Origin: Dryococelus australis
Lineage: Eukaryota; Arthropoda; Insecta; Phasmatodea; Phasmatidae
Direction: 5' to 3'
NCBI GenBank assembly: GCA_029891345.1
Contig: CM056993.1
Span: 107,127,300-107,191,299 of the forward strand
Length of the DNA: 64,000 bases
Under the pieces are notes generated by a model. The model was not told the origin of the DNA, did not search any database, and saw only the letters and a program-made list of their open reading frames with translations. Made by a program: the position numbers and the translations under genes. Each line of letters opens with the position of its first letter. The first letter of the stretch is position 1. Shown in pieces: positions 1-10,773 of the stretch.

Positions 1-55
1 ACTCCCGCTTCCCCCACCCTTGCATTCTAGCGCCGCTCCATCATAGAGTCTCAAT
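1..55 (+). repeat. SINE 3' fragment cut by window start
   Basis: Matches the part of the local SINE that reads CTCCCGTTTCCCCCACCCTT followed by GCATTCCGGCGCTGCTCCA in the fuller copies at 33.2, 39.4 and 55.3 kb. The tRNA-like head lies outside the window. The bases from 56 to about 160 are GC-richer than the surroundings but match nothing else I recognise. Confidence 0.6.
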
Positions 56-159
56 TCATATCATGTCCGGGGGTGATGGGCACCTACGGGTCCCAGCTGG
101 AAAGCACGTCAATCGAAGAGTGTTGCCTCGCCCTGGGATCACTCCCCACTCGAGTTTTT

Positions 160-440
160 TTGTGAAACTGTAAAATTATTATAAAAGTAAATATTTTTAA
201 AACTTATTACTTTTGGCATTCAACAAACTGGGAGTACAAAAAAGAAAGCATTTCAGTATTCACAAATGTTTACCTAACACATCTAATTCGACAGTCAACA
301 TGGAACTAATTTCCCTCCGTCGTTATCAACTTTACTGGGAGCAAGCCATTCGGAGTTCCCGTCAAAATATGTGGATGTAGGGACACTGACATTTTTCAAA
401 GGTTGGTATCAAAAATGCTTTTTTAACCATGGACAGCGTA
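160..440 (+). mobile_element. Family A MITE, 5'-truncated and degenerate
   Basis: Corresponds to the middle and 3' part of family A: the GTGAAACTGTAAAATTATTA segment, the ACCTAACAC segment, the GTTATCAACTTTACTGGG block and an eroded terminal repeat. The first 120 bp of the family are missing. It is much more diverged than the copies at 9.2 or 56.5 kb, so it is probably an old insertion. Confidence 0.6.
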
Positions 441-759
441 TAAAAAAGGAGATTAGGCCTGTTCGTGATAAGAAGAAAACCCGATGTTATTTTTTTTATT
501 CTGGAATTAAAATTGTGCTGTAGTGAGTAAATAATACATTATAAATGGTTTAAAATGTCTTCACTCCTGACAACTATTTGTTTTTATTTCTTAAACCCAA
601 CACAAGGAAAACTGTTATTTTGAGTGTTAGCCCTAATTACAAAATAATGTTACAATTTCTCTCTCTAGAAATTAAGTGGGCTATACCAAGTTCGTTAAGG
701 GATGAAGGCCTTAATCAAATAATAGAATTAATGATAATTTCCTTATTTTATTTACAATA
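441..759. other. Unassigned AT-rich sequence
   Basis: No recognisable gene or repeat. A 60-codon open frame at 578-760 has no recognisable domain and low-complexity AT-driven codons. Confidence 0.5.
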
Positions 760-1395
760 ACTACAGCAAAATTCTCTGAACTCAAATTCTCACAGTAAAT
801 TGATATCACTTACTGTTCAGAACTAATTACGACAATTTAATACAATTTATAATTACCACAATGAAATCAATAAAATAAAATAAAATAATTAAAGATCAGT
901 CCCAATAGACAGTGTATCAATATATTCAGATATTCTGTGAAATATGTGTCCAAATTGATAGTTCGAATATTTACAATAAAATCCGTATTACACTTCCATT
1001 CAGTCCCACCTCAGTTCAGTCCATGTCCCGCCATTCGCAATGTTCTAGAGTCCCTAAGCGCCCTCACGCACAGTAGACTTCACTCGTCGGTTTCACACCC
1101 TCTCGTCCATTCACGCCACGAACACCTCGCTCGCCGTCGTCCCGCAATATCCAGTCGTCGTCCACACTTCTATTCGCTCGCGCACACTCGGCCAGGCGGC
1201 CTCCGTAAAAGACTGCCGGCCGCTGGGTTGCAGCAGTATATATAGTGTCTTAGGCCGTCACCTAGAATCTTCCCCAATACACTTGATGCGTCACGGAGAT
1301 CCGAGGCGCCAGCCAGCCACCAGAACATTCTTGCGTCGTCGCCAGACCCGTCGAAACCTCCAGCAGGGAAGAGGGGTTGTGACGCATGCAAGGCG
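760..1395 (+). repeat. Direct-repeat unit, copy 1 (possible LTR-retroelement 3' interior)
   Basis: Roughly four bases in five match 50090-50755 in the same orientation. The match is best over the CTCACGCACAGTAG, CCCTCTCGTCCATTCAC and CGCCGTCGTC blocks. Both copies end in a purine-rich run followed by TGTGACG (here from about 1378). A polypurine tract followed by TGT is the usual start of a 3' LTR in Gypsy-like elements, so this may be untranslated 3' interior of an LTR retrotransposon. No gag or pol residue is present, and a 102-codon frame at 937-1245 shares only a short stretch with the other copy. The retroelement reading is inference. Confidence 0.45.
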
Positions 1396-2250
1396 CTGAG
1401 CAGCGCGACAGGATAGCACAACGGCCGCTGTCCATCATTCACGGGTTTCCCAGAAAGGGGGGTCAGACGGCAACCTCGATTGTTGTGTGGTGGGAGGGGG
1501 GTGGTGAGGTCGGTCCACCGCCACAGCGCTGGGCATCAGCGCGTAACTATAAGTTGCTCTATACAATTTTATTACACGTAGCATGTTGTGCAGAAATGAG
1601 ATGTGTGTGAGAAATACAAAATAACAAATAACCTACAAAAAGTTCTTTTTGCATGTTGTGTACAGCCATATGAAGTACAACCACGGGACTTCTAGTTGTA
1701 GCTCTATTATTCAATGCCATATGATTACATTCTTGAAGCTGTAGACGTTTGCCATGCCCCTGCCTGCCATACTTTCAAGCTTTTCTGCCTATAATGCACA
1801 CTTTTAAAACAACTTTCATGTCGGAACGGCGAGTTTTAGGTAAACACCGAGACCTTGTCCGAATTGGCCGTTTTAGATTACGGTAAGGTCACGTGGTCCG
1901 AATAAGTTGACAGAAAGATATTTTAGTATTTAATTTTTAATATGTAAGTAAACGTACTAAAGCTCTAAATCACCAAATCGCAAATCATCGCTAAACAAGT
2001 GACTATCAACGGCATCCGTATTCAATACCACTAAATACTAAAATACTAATATACTAAATGGTCAATTGGAAAATAACCTGAGAAATAGATATAAACACGG
2101 AATAAGGGTTAGAATATTTAAAAACACGCCTTTCCTGCACATATAGGTAAACAAAAGTATTTGACACAATGATAACGGTTTCCCTGCACCTCAGTTCTTG
2201 ACCAAGAAACCGATGCCAGTTCAAATTGTAGGCCTAATTGACTCTTTCTT
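1396..2250. other. Unassigned; possible LTR remnant then AT-rich sequence
   Basis: If copy 1 is a retroelement 3' end, an LTR should start near 1380, but I could not match this stretch to the sequence after 50755, nor find a matching 3' boundary. 1440-1545 is G-rich. The rest is AT-rich with no recognisable gene. Confidence 0.4.
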
Positions 2251-2251
2251 C

Positions 2252-2478
2252 TTAAGCCAGGCTTCACTATGCATGGGCGTTTAGGGATGCTAAATTTGGA
2301 CAAAGATCTCTCAGTAATTTTTGTGGCAGTATTTCAAATTAAATTTTTTTTTTTAGAGATTAAACGCATCTAGATTGGTAAACATTCCAAATTTTAATTT
2401 CTTGATTTTAGATGCAAGTTTTATGTATTTATTAAATTATAAAATTCTTTGAAAAATAAATAGTTTATAATTTGGTCA
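2252..2478 (+). mobile_element. piggyBac-like MITE (family E), 3'-truncated
   Basis: Starts TTAAGCCAGGCTTCACTATG and continues with GGACAAAGATCTCTCAGT, as in the complete copy at 49111-49480. The 3' half and its inverted terminus are missing; the sequence runs directly into a degraded family A fragment. Confidence 0.7.
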
Positions 2479-2705
2479 TTCGAACACTTATGTGTGTGAC
2501 AAAAAACCCTAAAACTAAAGAAATTATTCCAGTATTTACAAATGCATATCTTTAATTCGACCTTAAAACATGGAACCAATTTTCCTTCGTCGTTACCAAC
2601 ATTACTGGGCGAATACCAATTAGAGTGTCAGTTAAAATATAATATGCAGGTAGCATTTTTAAAGGTTTATTTGCTTTAAAATGCCCAATTAACCGTAAAT
2701 AACCT
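2479..2705 (+). mobile_element. Family A MITE, degenerate 3' part
   Basis: Shows the family A landmarks in order: a remnant of the AAAGAAATTATT block, TTAATTCGAC, CTTCGTCGTTACCAAC, a TGGGCG block, TATGCAGGTAG and a badly eroded terminus. It abuts the truncated family E copy, so one element probably disrupted the other. Confidence 0.5.
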
Positions 2706-2819
2706 ATTTTCGGACTGCAGTTGTTTATTCATAAGCTGCTGCCATTTTGAGGCATCCTTTTTAATGCAGCACAGTTGCACGTGATACAGAAACATTATTT
2801 CTTCCCGTTTATTACTAAC

Positions 2820-3190
2820 TAAAGGCTGTTTACGGTAAAATGAGCACTTTGAAAGCCCTATTGCTTACGATCTACTTTTATGTATGTACATTGTAAATTC
2901 TTGCGCCTTATGTGAAATTAACATTGCCATGGGCCTCATCACTTTATTCATACGTCGGTCAAGTAAAACTATGAAATTATTATGAAAGTAAATATTTCAC
3001 AAATGTGCTAATTTTTACTCTTCGATGCATTAAAAAAACCATAAAGGAAAAGTAATGATTTAAGTTTTCACAAATTGAAACCTTACACTTTTTATCGGAA
3101 CTACTTTCCATCCATCGTTACCAATAGGGGCAATGATTTTTTTTCCAATGTTCATTTCAAAAGTGCTCACTTTATCGTGAACAGCCTTTA
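2820..3190 (+). mobile_element. Family A MITE with TA target duplication
   Basis: Termini read TA-AAGGCTGTTTACGGTAAAA at the left and ATCGTGAACAGCCTT-TA at the right. About 50 bp are deleted near 3125, between the CCATCGTTACCAA block and the GGCAATGA block. Confidence 0.85.
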
Positions 3191-3989
3191 GAGTGCTGGA
3201 CAGGGCGTGTCATAAATACTGCTATGCAATAGTAAAAGGAACACTAGAGTATACATACTTGAAGTCTAGCCTGAACAGAAAGAATTTGCGAAGTTCACAT
3301 ACCTCTATAACGATGATGTAAGTCGCTTATGCCTGACAAAATTGTACAACAATGATTGAGTCTGAATAGATTTTATAATCGAAATGAAATAGAATGCTGC
3401 TTTCTGCAATTATCGCGGATGTACTGAAAGTGTGGTTCTGATGAGATACTGGCTCCAATAAACTAAGCGAAACCTTCAAATTGAACCATCTTAAACGTCG
3501 CGTTCACATACACGAAATTACAGGCTGTTTTAAGCCTGTCACGCGTGTATTGACAGACATTTTTAATACACACTCTGAACACTGTCACGTTTGGAACCAA
3601 TCACGATGTTTGAATTTGAAGTTTAATAGCAATTGTGATAGATAAGTTACATTTAGCCTTGAACTTAATTGGTTTTTCTCTGTAACCTCTATTGACTACA
3701 AAATACAACATGAAGATATAAAGCAAAATTGCCTTATTTTAAACGCTACAATTAAATAAAACATACAAAAATTGATAAAAACAAAATCATTATATTACAA
3801 AAAGCTGTAAAGTATAAATGCCTGGCTAGGAATAACCCTGTCCTCGAAAATCAACCAAACTTGGTCATAAAGACAAAGAAGAAAGAAATTTATTCTGTAG
3901 TAGAGAGATGAAAATTTTGTTTCTCATACATATTATTTATCGGCTTGGCGTATTATGAAGAGTATAACACTGAATCGTCCAGAACTCGG
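3191..3989. other. Unassigned AT-rich sequence
   Basis: I see no gene, no tRNA-like structure and no match to the repeat families of this window. Confidence 0.5.
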
Positions 3990-4800
3990 CTATATCGACG
4001 AAAGGAGGAAGGACTGCACATTCGCACGAGATTGACGAGACCAAGTGTTTGCTCTAACCCTCGAACCGATTGAGGTGAGGCGGTCCGCTACGTCTGTCGC
4101 GTTCTGTTCTCTCCTGCCACACAATGCGTCCGGCCGGAAGCAGAAATCCCTTCCCTGCACGTACGTTGAGAACGCGCCGTGTATTATTAGCTCAGACTGG
4201 AAGGCCAAAATTGTGGGGCTCTCTTCCAAGCTGGGTGCTGGTGGAAGGACCACGGGCCCCGTCGTGTCTTTGCGCCCCTCTGGTTGTGTGGAGGAATACG
4301 TTACCCGCATCTCTTTGTGGAAGGAGACGCCCGCGGTAATAAGTCCGCGCTCCTGCCAGTGGGGAGGGCGGGCTTTATTCAAATAAGACGGGCATTCGCG
4401 ATGGGACCCTCACCCCCCTTCCCCCCAAGTGTGAGACACCTCGGGAGCAACATCTGGCCACATTGTGTCACAATGTAACAAATGTTACGGCGGGGGGGGG
4501 GGGAGGAGGAGGAAGGGGGGGGGGTGTATGTGAGCGTTGACCGGTAGCCAACGCAGGTCCACCTCGTTAATGACGTCGGCAATCCTGCGGTCCAGCCGTC
4601 AACCCTTCCTCCCCAGTCGTTCGGCGGACACAACGGACAATCGGGCGCGAGTTGTTCCCACTTGTAAAACTTGCATTGTTGTTAAAGAGGGGGGGGGGGG
4701 GACGAGTGTATCGTTACACTCGGGTCGTGGCTACTGGTGTGGACTCGAACCTCCAGGATATGCTTTGATAATGCTGCCCCGTGGATCCCTTCCGCTATAA
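3990..4800. other. GC-richer island with poly(G) runs
   Basis: Overlapping open frames exist on both strands (130 codons on minus at 3990-4382; 113 on plus at 4045-4386), which is what a locally GC-rich, stop-poor sequence gives by chance. No domain is recognisable. G runs lie at 4492-4503, 4515-4524 and 4689-4701. It may be a decayed exon, a promoter island or a piece of an unknown repeat. Confidence 0.3.
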
Positions 4801-7542
4801 CACTATAACCGGAAGTACGCCTTGAACCATTCATTTCCTACGGCAAACTCGCGTAAATGAGGAGGCAAGGGCGTAGATTTGTAGATTTGTTTGTAAAGTT
4901 TTGTGAAGGGTGGGAGGAGGGGTGCACCATTCTTTACATAAAAAATTTACGTGAACAATAACGTTGTCCTTATACACCCACATACATTTATTACAAAACA
5001 TTTTCTGTTACCACTGTTTTCTGTTATGTGGCGTGGAATAAAGTGAATACACATGATCAATAGTGAGCAAAATACATGAGTTTATCTACTGTGAAAAACT
5101 GCAGCTTTGAACAAAAAAATTTTCAGGCACGTCTTAAACAGCATCTGACTATAAAAATGAAGCTTTAACGAAACACTGCATTGTTGGATATTCAAATGTA
5201 TGAAAGGAAACATCAGTCTTTCTGCTGTGTCTTTCACATTCGTTTATCGTTTACCAAATATGTGATAAAAGGAAGTTAATGCTGCATAGAATAGCGCAAC
5301 TGCAGTCAGAGAGTGTCGAAAGTTGGGGGGGGGGGGGGACATGCCACCCCCTTCCGCCCCCCTCCATATGCTACGCCCTTGTAGAGGACGAAACCTAATG
5401 TACCAAGAGTCCAAAACAGAACTTGCTTTGCAATAACAGCAATGCTAAGAGATGCCACCACAAAAAAAAAATACCATACGATAACAATTTTTAAAGTGCA
5501 AAAATACAATGTATGTTGATGTGGACGTTTTATGATAAATAAAAGCCGTTTCACACGGGGCGATTGTCGTCGAACAACAATCTCCCAGTTTACTTTTTAT
5601 TTGCATAAATGGAAGTGTACACGTAGAAGAAACTATTGTATGCGCACCAGTTCTTAACCTATCATGCCGTGCAGGGACAAATAGTTGGCGAGCCGATTAT
5701 AAGATTCCTCTTCTGTCGACAGTCGCTCCGCAGTTGCTCGCTACTGGCGATTGTCATCGGGCTATCAATAAATTAAATGTGCTTTCACTGGCGCATTCAG
5801 ACGTGGCAACCCCAGCGTTTCCAGGCGAACCTGCACGCAAACTCAGCTGATCGTGTTGCTCGTACCACAGTTAACTTGGCTGACGAGTTGAATGCTGACG
5901 ATTTTATTCCAGAAACCGAGCAACATACAGTAATCTGGAATGATTCGCTGGATGAATATTCCAAACATATAGGTCCCAATCTCTCTCTCCAATAAGGATG
6001 CACGTATATCGTACACACATGTTGTTTGGATTTCCATATTTTCCTCCCGAGGTGGTCGCTCGCAGTAATGTATCGCGCGCGATATTTTATATTACTGAGA
6101 GCTGTTTTATGTGGAAACAACATCACTTTCAAAGTTTTCTAACTTACCCTAATGTCCCAAGTAACCCGAGCTGACGGTAACTGTTATCTAGCGTTGTAAC
6201 ACATCAACATATCAGAGTAAGAATGGCCAAAATACAATTATATATCTAACAGTTTCATATTACCATTGAACTGAGGCATGGTTAATTACAGGTAATAAGG
6301 TTCACAGCAGTGAATATACATAATTATATATATTTATGTGTATAATATTTATATATATTCTTATAATATATAATATAAATTATTATATATATATATATAT
6401 TCATACATATAAAATATTCACACATATATATATATGTCTTAACAAAAGGTACTTTAATATATGTAGCTATTAAACATTCATCCACTATATTTTAATATGC
6501 ATGGTAATTATTTAATAAACATATTAATTCATATATTAATAAACGCTGTAGGGAGAAAACAACTGCAATTAAAACAAATGATACATTTTGCAGTAGTAAC
6601 AAGTAACAATAAATATACTGATAGCTGTACAAAATTTATTAACCGCTATGTCTAACTTTGTCTCAAATATATATTTAAATAGAAGTTGCAATAGGAATAA
6701 CTGTAAAAGTATATCTGGAAAACACTTACCGACACTTATGACACAACCGGACAGTAACCAACAGACTAGAAATATTTAACTCAAAAGAATAACAGTTATT
6801 ATCTTCAGGAGTTGACAACTATTAACTAAATTACTTACCAATTAAATATTAAATAAATTTTTTTCACAGAATTGCTTACGAGAATAACTCTCATTTAACC
6901 TGCTCTGCTACAGAGCTTCTTTTTTTAGTGTTGAGGAGGGGGGGGGGGGGTCCTATGTGTTGCCGTTTTAAAGCTGGGTACGTTAGGTATGGTAACCACA
7001 TAGGCCTATACACGGTTGTAGAAGTCATAGTTGGGTAAATTTTGTATTTTTACTTGGTAGAGCGTTATTAATTTTGCCGTGGGGGTCCCTGACGATAGCA
7101 TTGGGTTACACACACCGCTTAAAAGGCGAAATTGTAGTTTGGAATCGCCTTAAAAAAACCGAGTCACGCTGAAGCGACGGTTAGGCGAGAGTGTCTGCAA
7201 TTAGCATGTTCCGCAGCCTGATACATGACTCGTGTATCGACACTCTCCGCCATCCTGGTAGCGAGGAACAAAGAGGCTGGGTGAGACGTCTTCATCGGAC
7301 GGCATTGTCCCGGCGACAAGACAATACCACGCTCCGCACACCCGCCTACTTTGCATACCTGCCGCGGAACAACACTTGACCGAGGTACACACTCACCTCG
7401 ACCACCTTTACAGCACCGCCCCCCGGCTGCTTGCTTGATCTATCTAGGTTATGTATGGACAGTAGCTTTGTCCAAGCGTCCTCTTCTTTCCGCTCTAGGG
7501 AACTACCTGGGTGCAGAAAGAGAGTAAGAAAGAGCAGAAATC
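4801..7542. other. Unassigned; poly(G) runs and AT-repeat tract
   Basis: Mostly AT-rich single-copy-looking sequence. Poly(G) of 14 at 5325-5338 and of 13 at 6938-6950. An (AT)-rich microsatellite region lies at about 6320-6440. Frames at 5777-5995 (plus) and 5797-6132 (minus) overlap each other and show no domain. The stretch at 7180-7400 is GC-richer and unrecognised. Confidence 0.4.
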
Positions 7543-7959
7543 TACACTATTCGCGGAATCTTCATAACTTTGTTTTATCAAACCTTCAAGCATGACCTCA
7601 TGTATGACGTTTATGCTTGTTTACAAAATAAGGCCATGTGTCACTAGCGTTTTATACTTCTGTTAAAATAAAAGTATTTTGCTTTTTTAAACTCAACTTT
7701 TATTTACATTTTATATATAAATCATAATATTTCATTTATAACTAATATGAGTAAAACAGAAAGATAAATATGTGTGTTGATGCCTGGTAAGAAATAGTTC
7801 TCATGCAAAACGTGAGTGCGCACGAATGCGGTCCGCTGTCCCTTTGGTGTAATTTTCTAAACTTATTTAAGCTTTATTTGCATGAGGTCGAGGAACAGTC
7901 TGAAAGAATAACTTCAGCAGGGCTTCAGAAAAGTTGGAAGTAACCATGAATGGATCATA
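7543..7959 (-). mobile_element. Family C MITE
   Basis: Left end CTACACTATTCGCGGAATCT and right end AAGTTGGAAGTAACCATGAA pair with the ends of the family C copies at 46977 and 62787. The internal GTGCGCACGAATGCGGT block is present. Target duplication is eroded. Confidence 0.75.
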
Positions 7960-9220
7960 TCAGTCTTTTGTACTTCCAGCGTAGCGCCAAAAGAGACACA
8001 GATTTTTATTTACCGATCAGATGATCGAAGTCTTAACATTTAGCTGTCCTTTTTTACTTTTAACTGAGTGTGGCAGTGATCAGAAACTATTTATTTATAC
8101 GCATTTTTCAGAACAGCCATGATTATTGTATTTTACCAAAACAAAATACCCAACTATAAATTGAGAAATATGAGCTTCTCAGGGTCAGCGAGACGTGAGC
8201 TGCGATAAGTTTATCGGCATGTGCGACGGCGTCCTTTATGATGAGCCGCTAGAGCGAGTGGAAGAGAAGGTCAGAGTAGTGATATAACAGCGAACGGCGA
8301 AGTCAAAGTCCAGCTCACACAGGCGTGCCGCTGCGATAAACCTTCTGCGTCTCGTGCGCTTGTGACCTTCAGCAGATTGCATTTCTGTGTATATCTGAAG
8401 AAATTTCTGGTGTTTTACTAACATAGTTTCTCTCCAGTATGACTCGGGGTGCGTTGAACCTTCCAGATGAAGGCCAGTGATAGTGTAAAAGCGTGACGAG
8501 CCTCCGAGCCGGCAGGTTTTATGAGACGGGAGTTGTGAGCGTGCGACGTTGAGCGATAGAAAACGAAACAGAAGAGTAACAAAAGGTAACGGAAGAGATC
8601 AGTGGGAGGAAAATCTGCGACTGCGAGCATCGAGGTGGTGAAGGGTGCGACTGGCATTTCTGACTATTGGAATGGATGCGTGAGTGTAATACACTACAAA
8701 TGATGACAACAGACAGGCCGAACATGTGTTAATGATGAATGTGAATTAATTGACTATAACCAAACATAGACACTGATAAGTAATTTAATTAGGATTGTGA
8801 TAGACATTGAATACTGCTCTCACTGAGAAATAAAAACAGTAATAAGGAGATAGATGATTTCATGCTGTAAATAATAGCTATGTGATTAAATTTAAATCGA
8901 ATTTAGTTCTTTTATTTTTATTAAGACTTTCATCCCTCACGAAGCTCTTTTTTCATTATTTCACTGGCAACTTAACTAAGAGACCGCATGCCAGCGTTTC
9001 CTGTTTTGTGACTAACCTGCCCTAAACTAAGTGTTAACTGTAAGTCTGAGGTAGGGACGGGAGCTAAGCGTGTCTCAGGGTTAGGCCACTTACGCCGACA
9101 GTGGAGGGAGAGGTAATCAATGCATGGAGGCATGCATCGCGGCAGAGGGTGATTGGGCAGACATGGCCGCGTTTGTGGCCATGATTACATCCCTAGGTGT
9201 ACCTACAGTTTACCTATGAG
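7960..9220. other. Unassigned sequence
   Basis: 8220-8700 has moderate GC and short frames on the minus strand (8236-8424, 8418-8657, 8519-8725) that overlap in different frames and have no recognisable domain. Nothing else is seen. Confidence 0.4.
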
Positions 9221-9655
9221 TATAGGCTGTTCACGGTAAAATGAGCACTTTTGAAAGCCCTGTTTAAGATCTACCTGTAAGTACGCTGTGTATTCTTCCG
9301 CCTTATGTAAGATTAACATTTTCGGGGGCCTCATCATTTTACTCATGCGCCGGTCAAGTGAAACTGTACAATTATTAGAAAATTAAATAGTTTACAAATC
9401 TTCTCATTGTTATACCTAGGTGCATTAAAAAAAAAAAAAGACGACAGGAAGCGAAAGAAATTATTTAAATTATCAGAAATAGTTACCAAACACTTTTTAT
9501 CTGACGTTTAGATACGGAACTACTTCCCATCCATCATTACCAACTTTACTAGGCGCATGTCACTCAGGGCGCCCGCTGAAATATATGCAGGTAGGGCAGC
9601 GACTTTTTTCTAAGGTTTAGTTCTAAAGTGCTCACATTATCGTGAACAGCCTTTA
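9221..9655 (+). mobile_element. Family A MITE, nearly complete
   Basis: Flanking TA at 9221-9222 and 9654-9655. Left terminus TAGGCTGTTCACGGTAAAAT, right terminus ATCGTGAACAGCCTT. It contains the full order of family landmarks, with a short A run in place of the usual AAAAAAAACAGAAAGCG junction. Confidence 0.9.
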
Positions 9656-9841
9656 ACAAGAGAACGGGAAAAATTGGCATAGGCACCGTAAATCCCTTTC
9701 CACACGAAACAGTTTAAATTGCATGCATTGCTATAAAACGCCAAAGGAGAGAGATAGATTGGATCTATGCTCTTTATTAGTTGATAGATAAGTAGTAGAA
9801 GAGAGGGTCTCTTGTAGCACATGTGTGGTTATGGGCAGTTT

Positions 9842-9897
9842 TATGGGCAGTGATATTTTATCCCCAAAGGTTCTTAAGTCGTCGTGAACAGCCTTTT
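9842..9897 (+). mobile_element. Family A MITE, 3' terminal fragment
   Basis: Only the last 55 bp remain, from GGGCAGTGATATTTT to TCGTGAACAGCCTT. Confidence 0.55.
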
Positions 9898-10222
9898 CCA
9901 AACTTAAAGGCAGGGATTTTTCCTCCGAAAGTTGTATTTAAAAAAATGTCTGATTAACAGCGAGCCAGTGAGAACTAGAGCACGGTGGTCGGAACACGCG
10001 CACTGAAGAAGCACTGGCTGCTGAAAGCTGCAAACGGAGTTGTCAGTGGTGAAATGATGGAAACAGTCAACAACACCAGCAGGAAACACTCATCTCGCGG
10101 GAGAAGCAGACTGCTTATTTGCACGAGAATTCCGCAACTGGTGCGCCTTTCCCAGATCCGCGAGAGAGCAAGTCTCTTCGCGGCATGGGCTCCTTTGCAA
10201 CACGGCCGTACGAAAGCCCGTT
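9898..10222. other. Unassigned sequence
   Basis: Short overlapping frames on both strands without a recognisable domain. The segment lies between two family A insertions. Confidence 0.4.
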
Positions 10223-10639
10223 CCCGATAACGTGTGCACTTTTGATATCAACCTTAGAGAAAAGTCACTGTCGCTGCCTGCATATATTTTAACGGGCACA
10301 CTGAGTGACGTGCGCTTGGTAATATTGGTAACGATGGATTGAAAGTAGTTCCATATATTAACATCGAATAGAAAGTTTTAGGTAACCATTTGTGACAATT
10401 TAAATTATTTACTTCGCTTCCTGTTTTTTTTAAAATACATTGAAGTGTAGAAATGAGAATATTTGCAAAATATATACTTTTCTAATAATTTTACAATTTC
10501 ACTTGACTGACGCATGAATAAAGTGATGAGGTCCATGGCGATGTTAATTTTACATAAGGCTGAGGTACACACAACGTGCATACAAGTTGACCTTAAGCAG
10601 GGCTTTCAAAATTGCTCATTTTACCGTGAACATCCTATA
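10223..10639 (-). mobile_element. Family A MITE, inverted copy
   Basis: Reads as the reverse complement of the 9.2-kb copy: degraded start CGATAACGTGTGCACTTTTG, then TTTTAACGGGCACACTGAG, GGTAACGATGGAT, and the end TTACCGTGAACATCCTA-TA. Confidence 0.85.
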
Positions 10640-10696
10640 CTTATTTTGTTTTAAGCTGTAAGTAACCCAGAAGACAAATAAAAAGTTTTAAGAGTA

Positions 10697-10698
<2 letters not shown>

Positions 10699-10772
<74 letters not shown>
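10699..10772. repeat. (TA)n microsatellite, about 37 units
   Basis: Uninterrupted alternating T and A. Confidence 0.98.

Positions 10773-10773
<1 letters not shown>

Noticed and set aside
5560..6135. DNA transposon starting AAGCCGTTTCACACGGGG
   Set aside because: The left sequence looks like an insect MITE terminus, but no matching inverted end or target duplication was found downstream.
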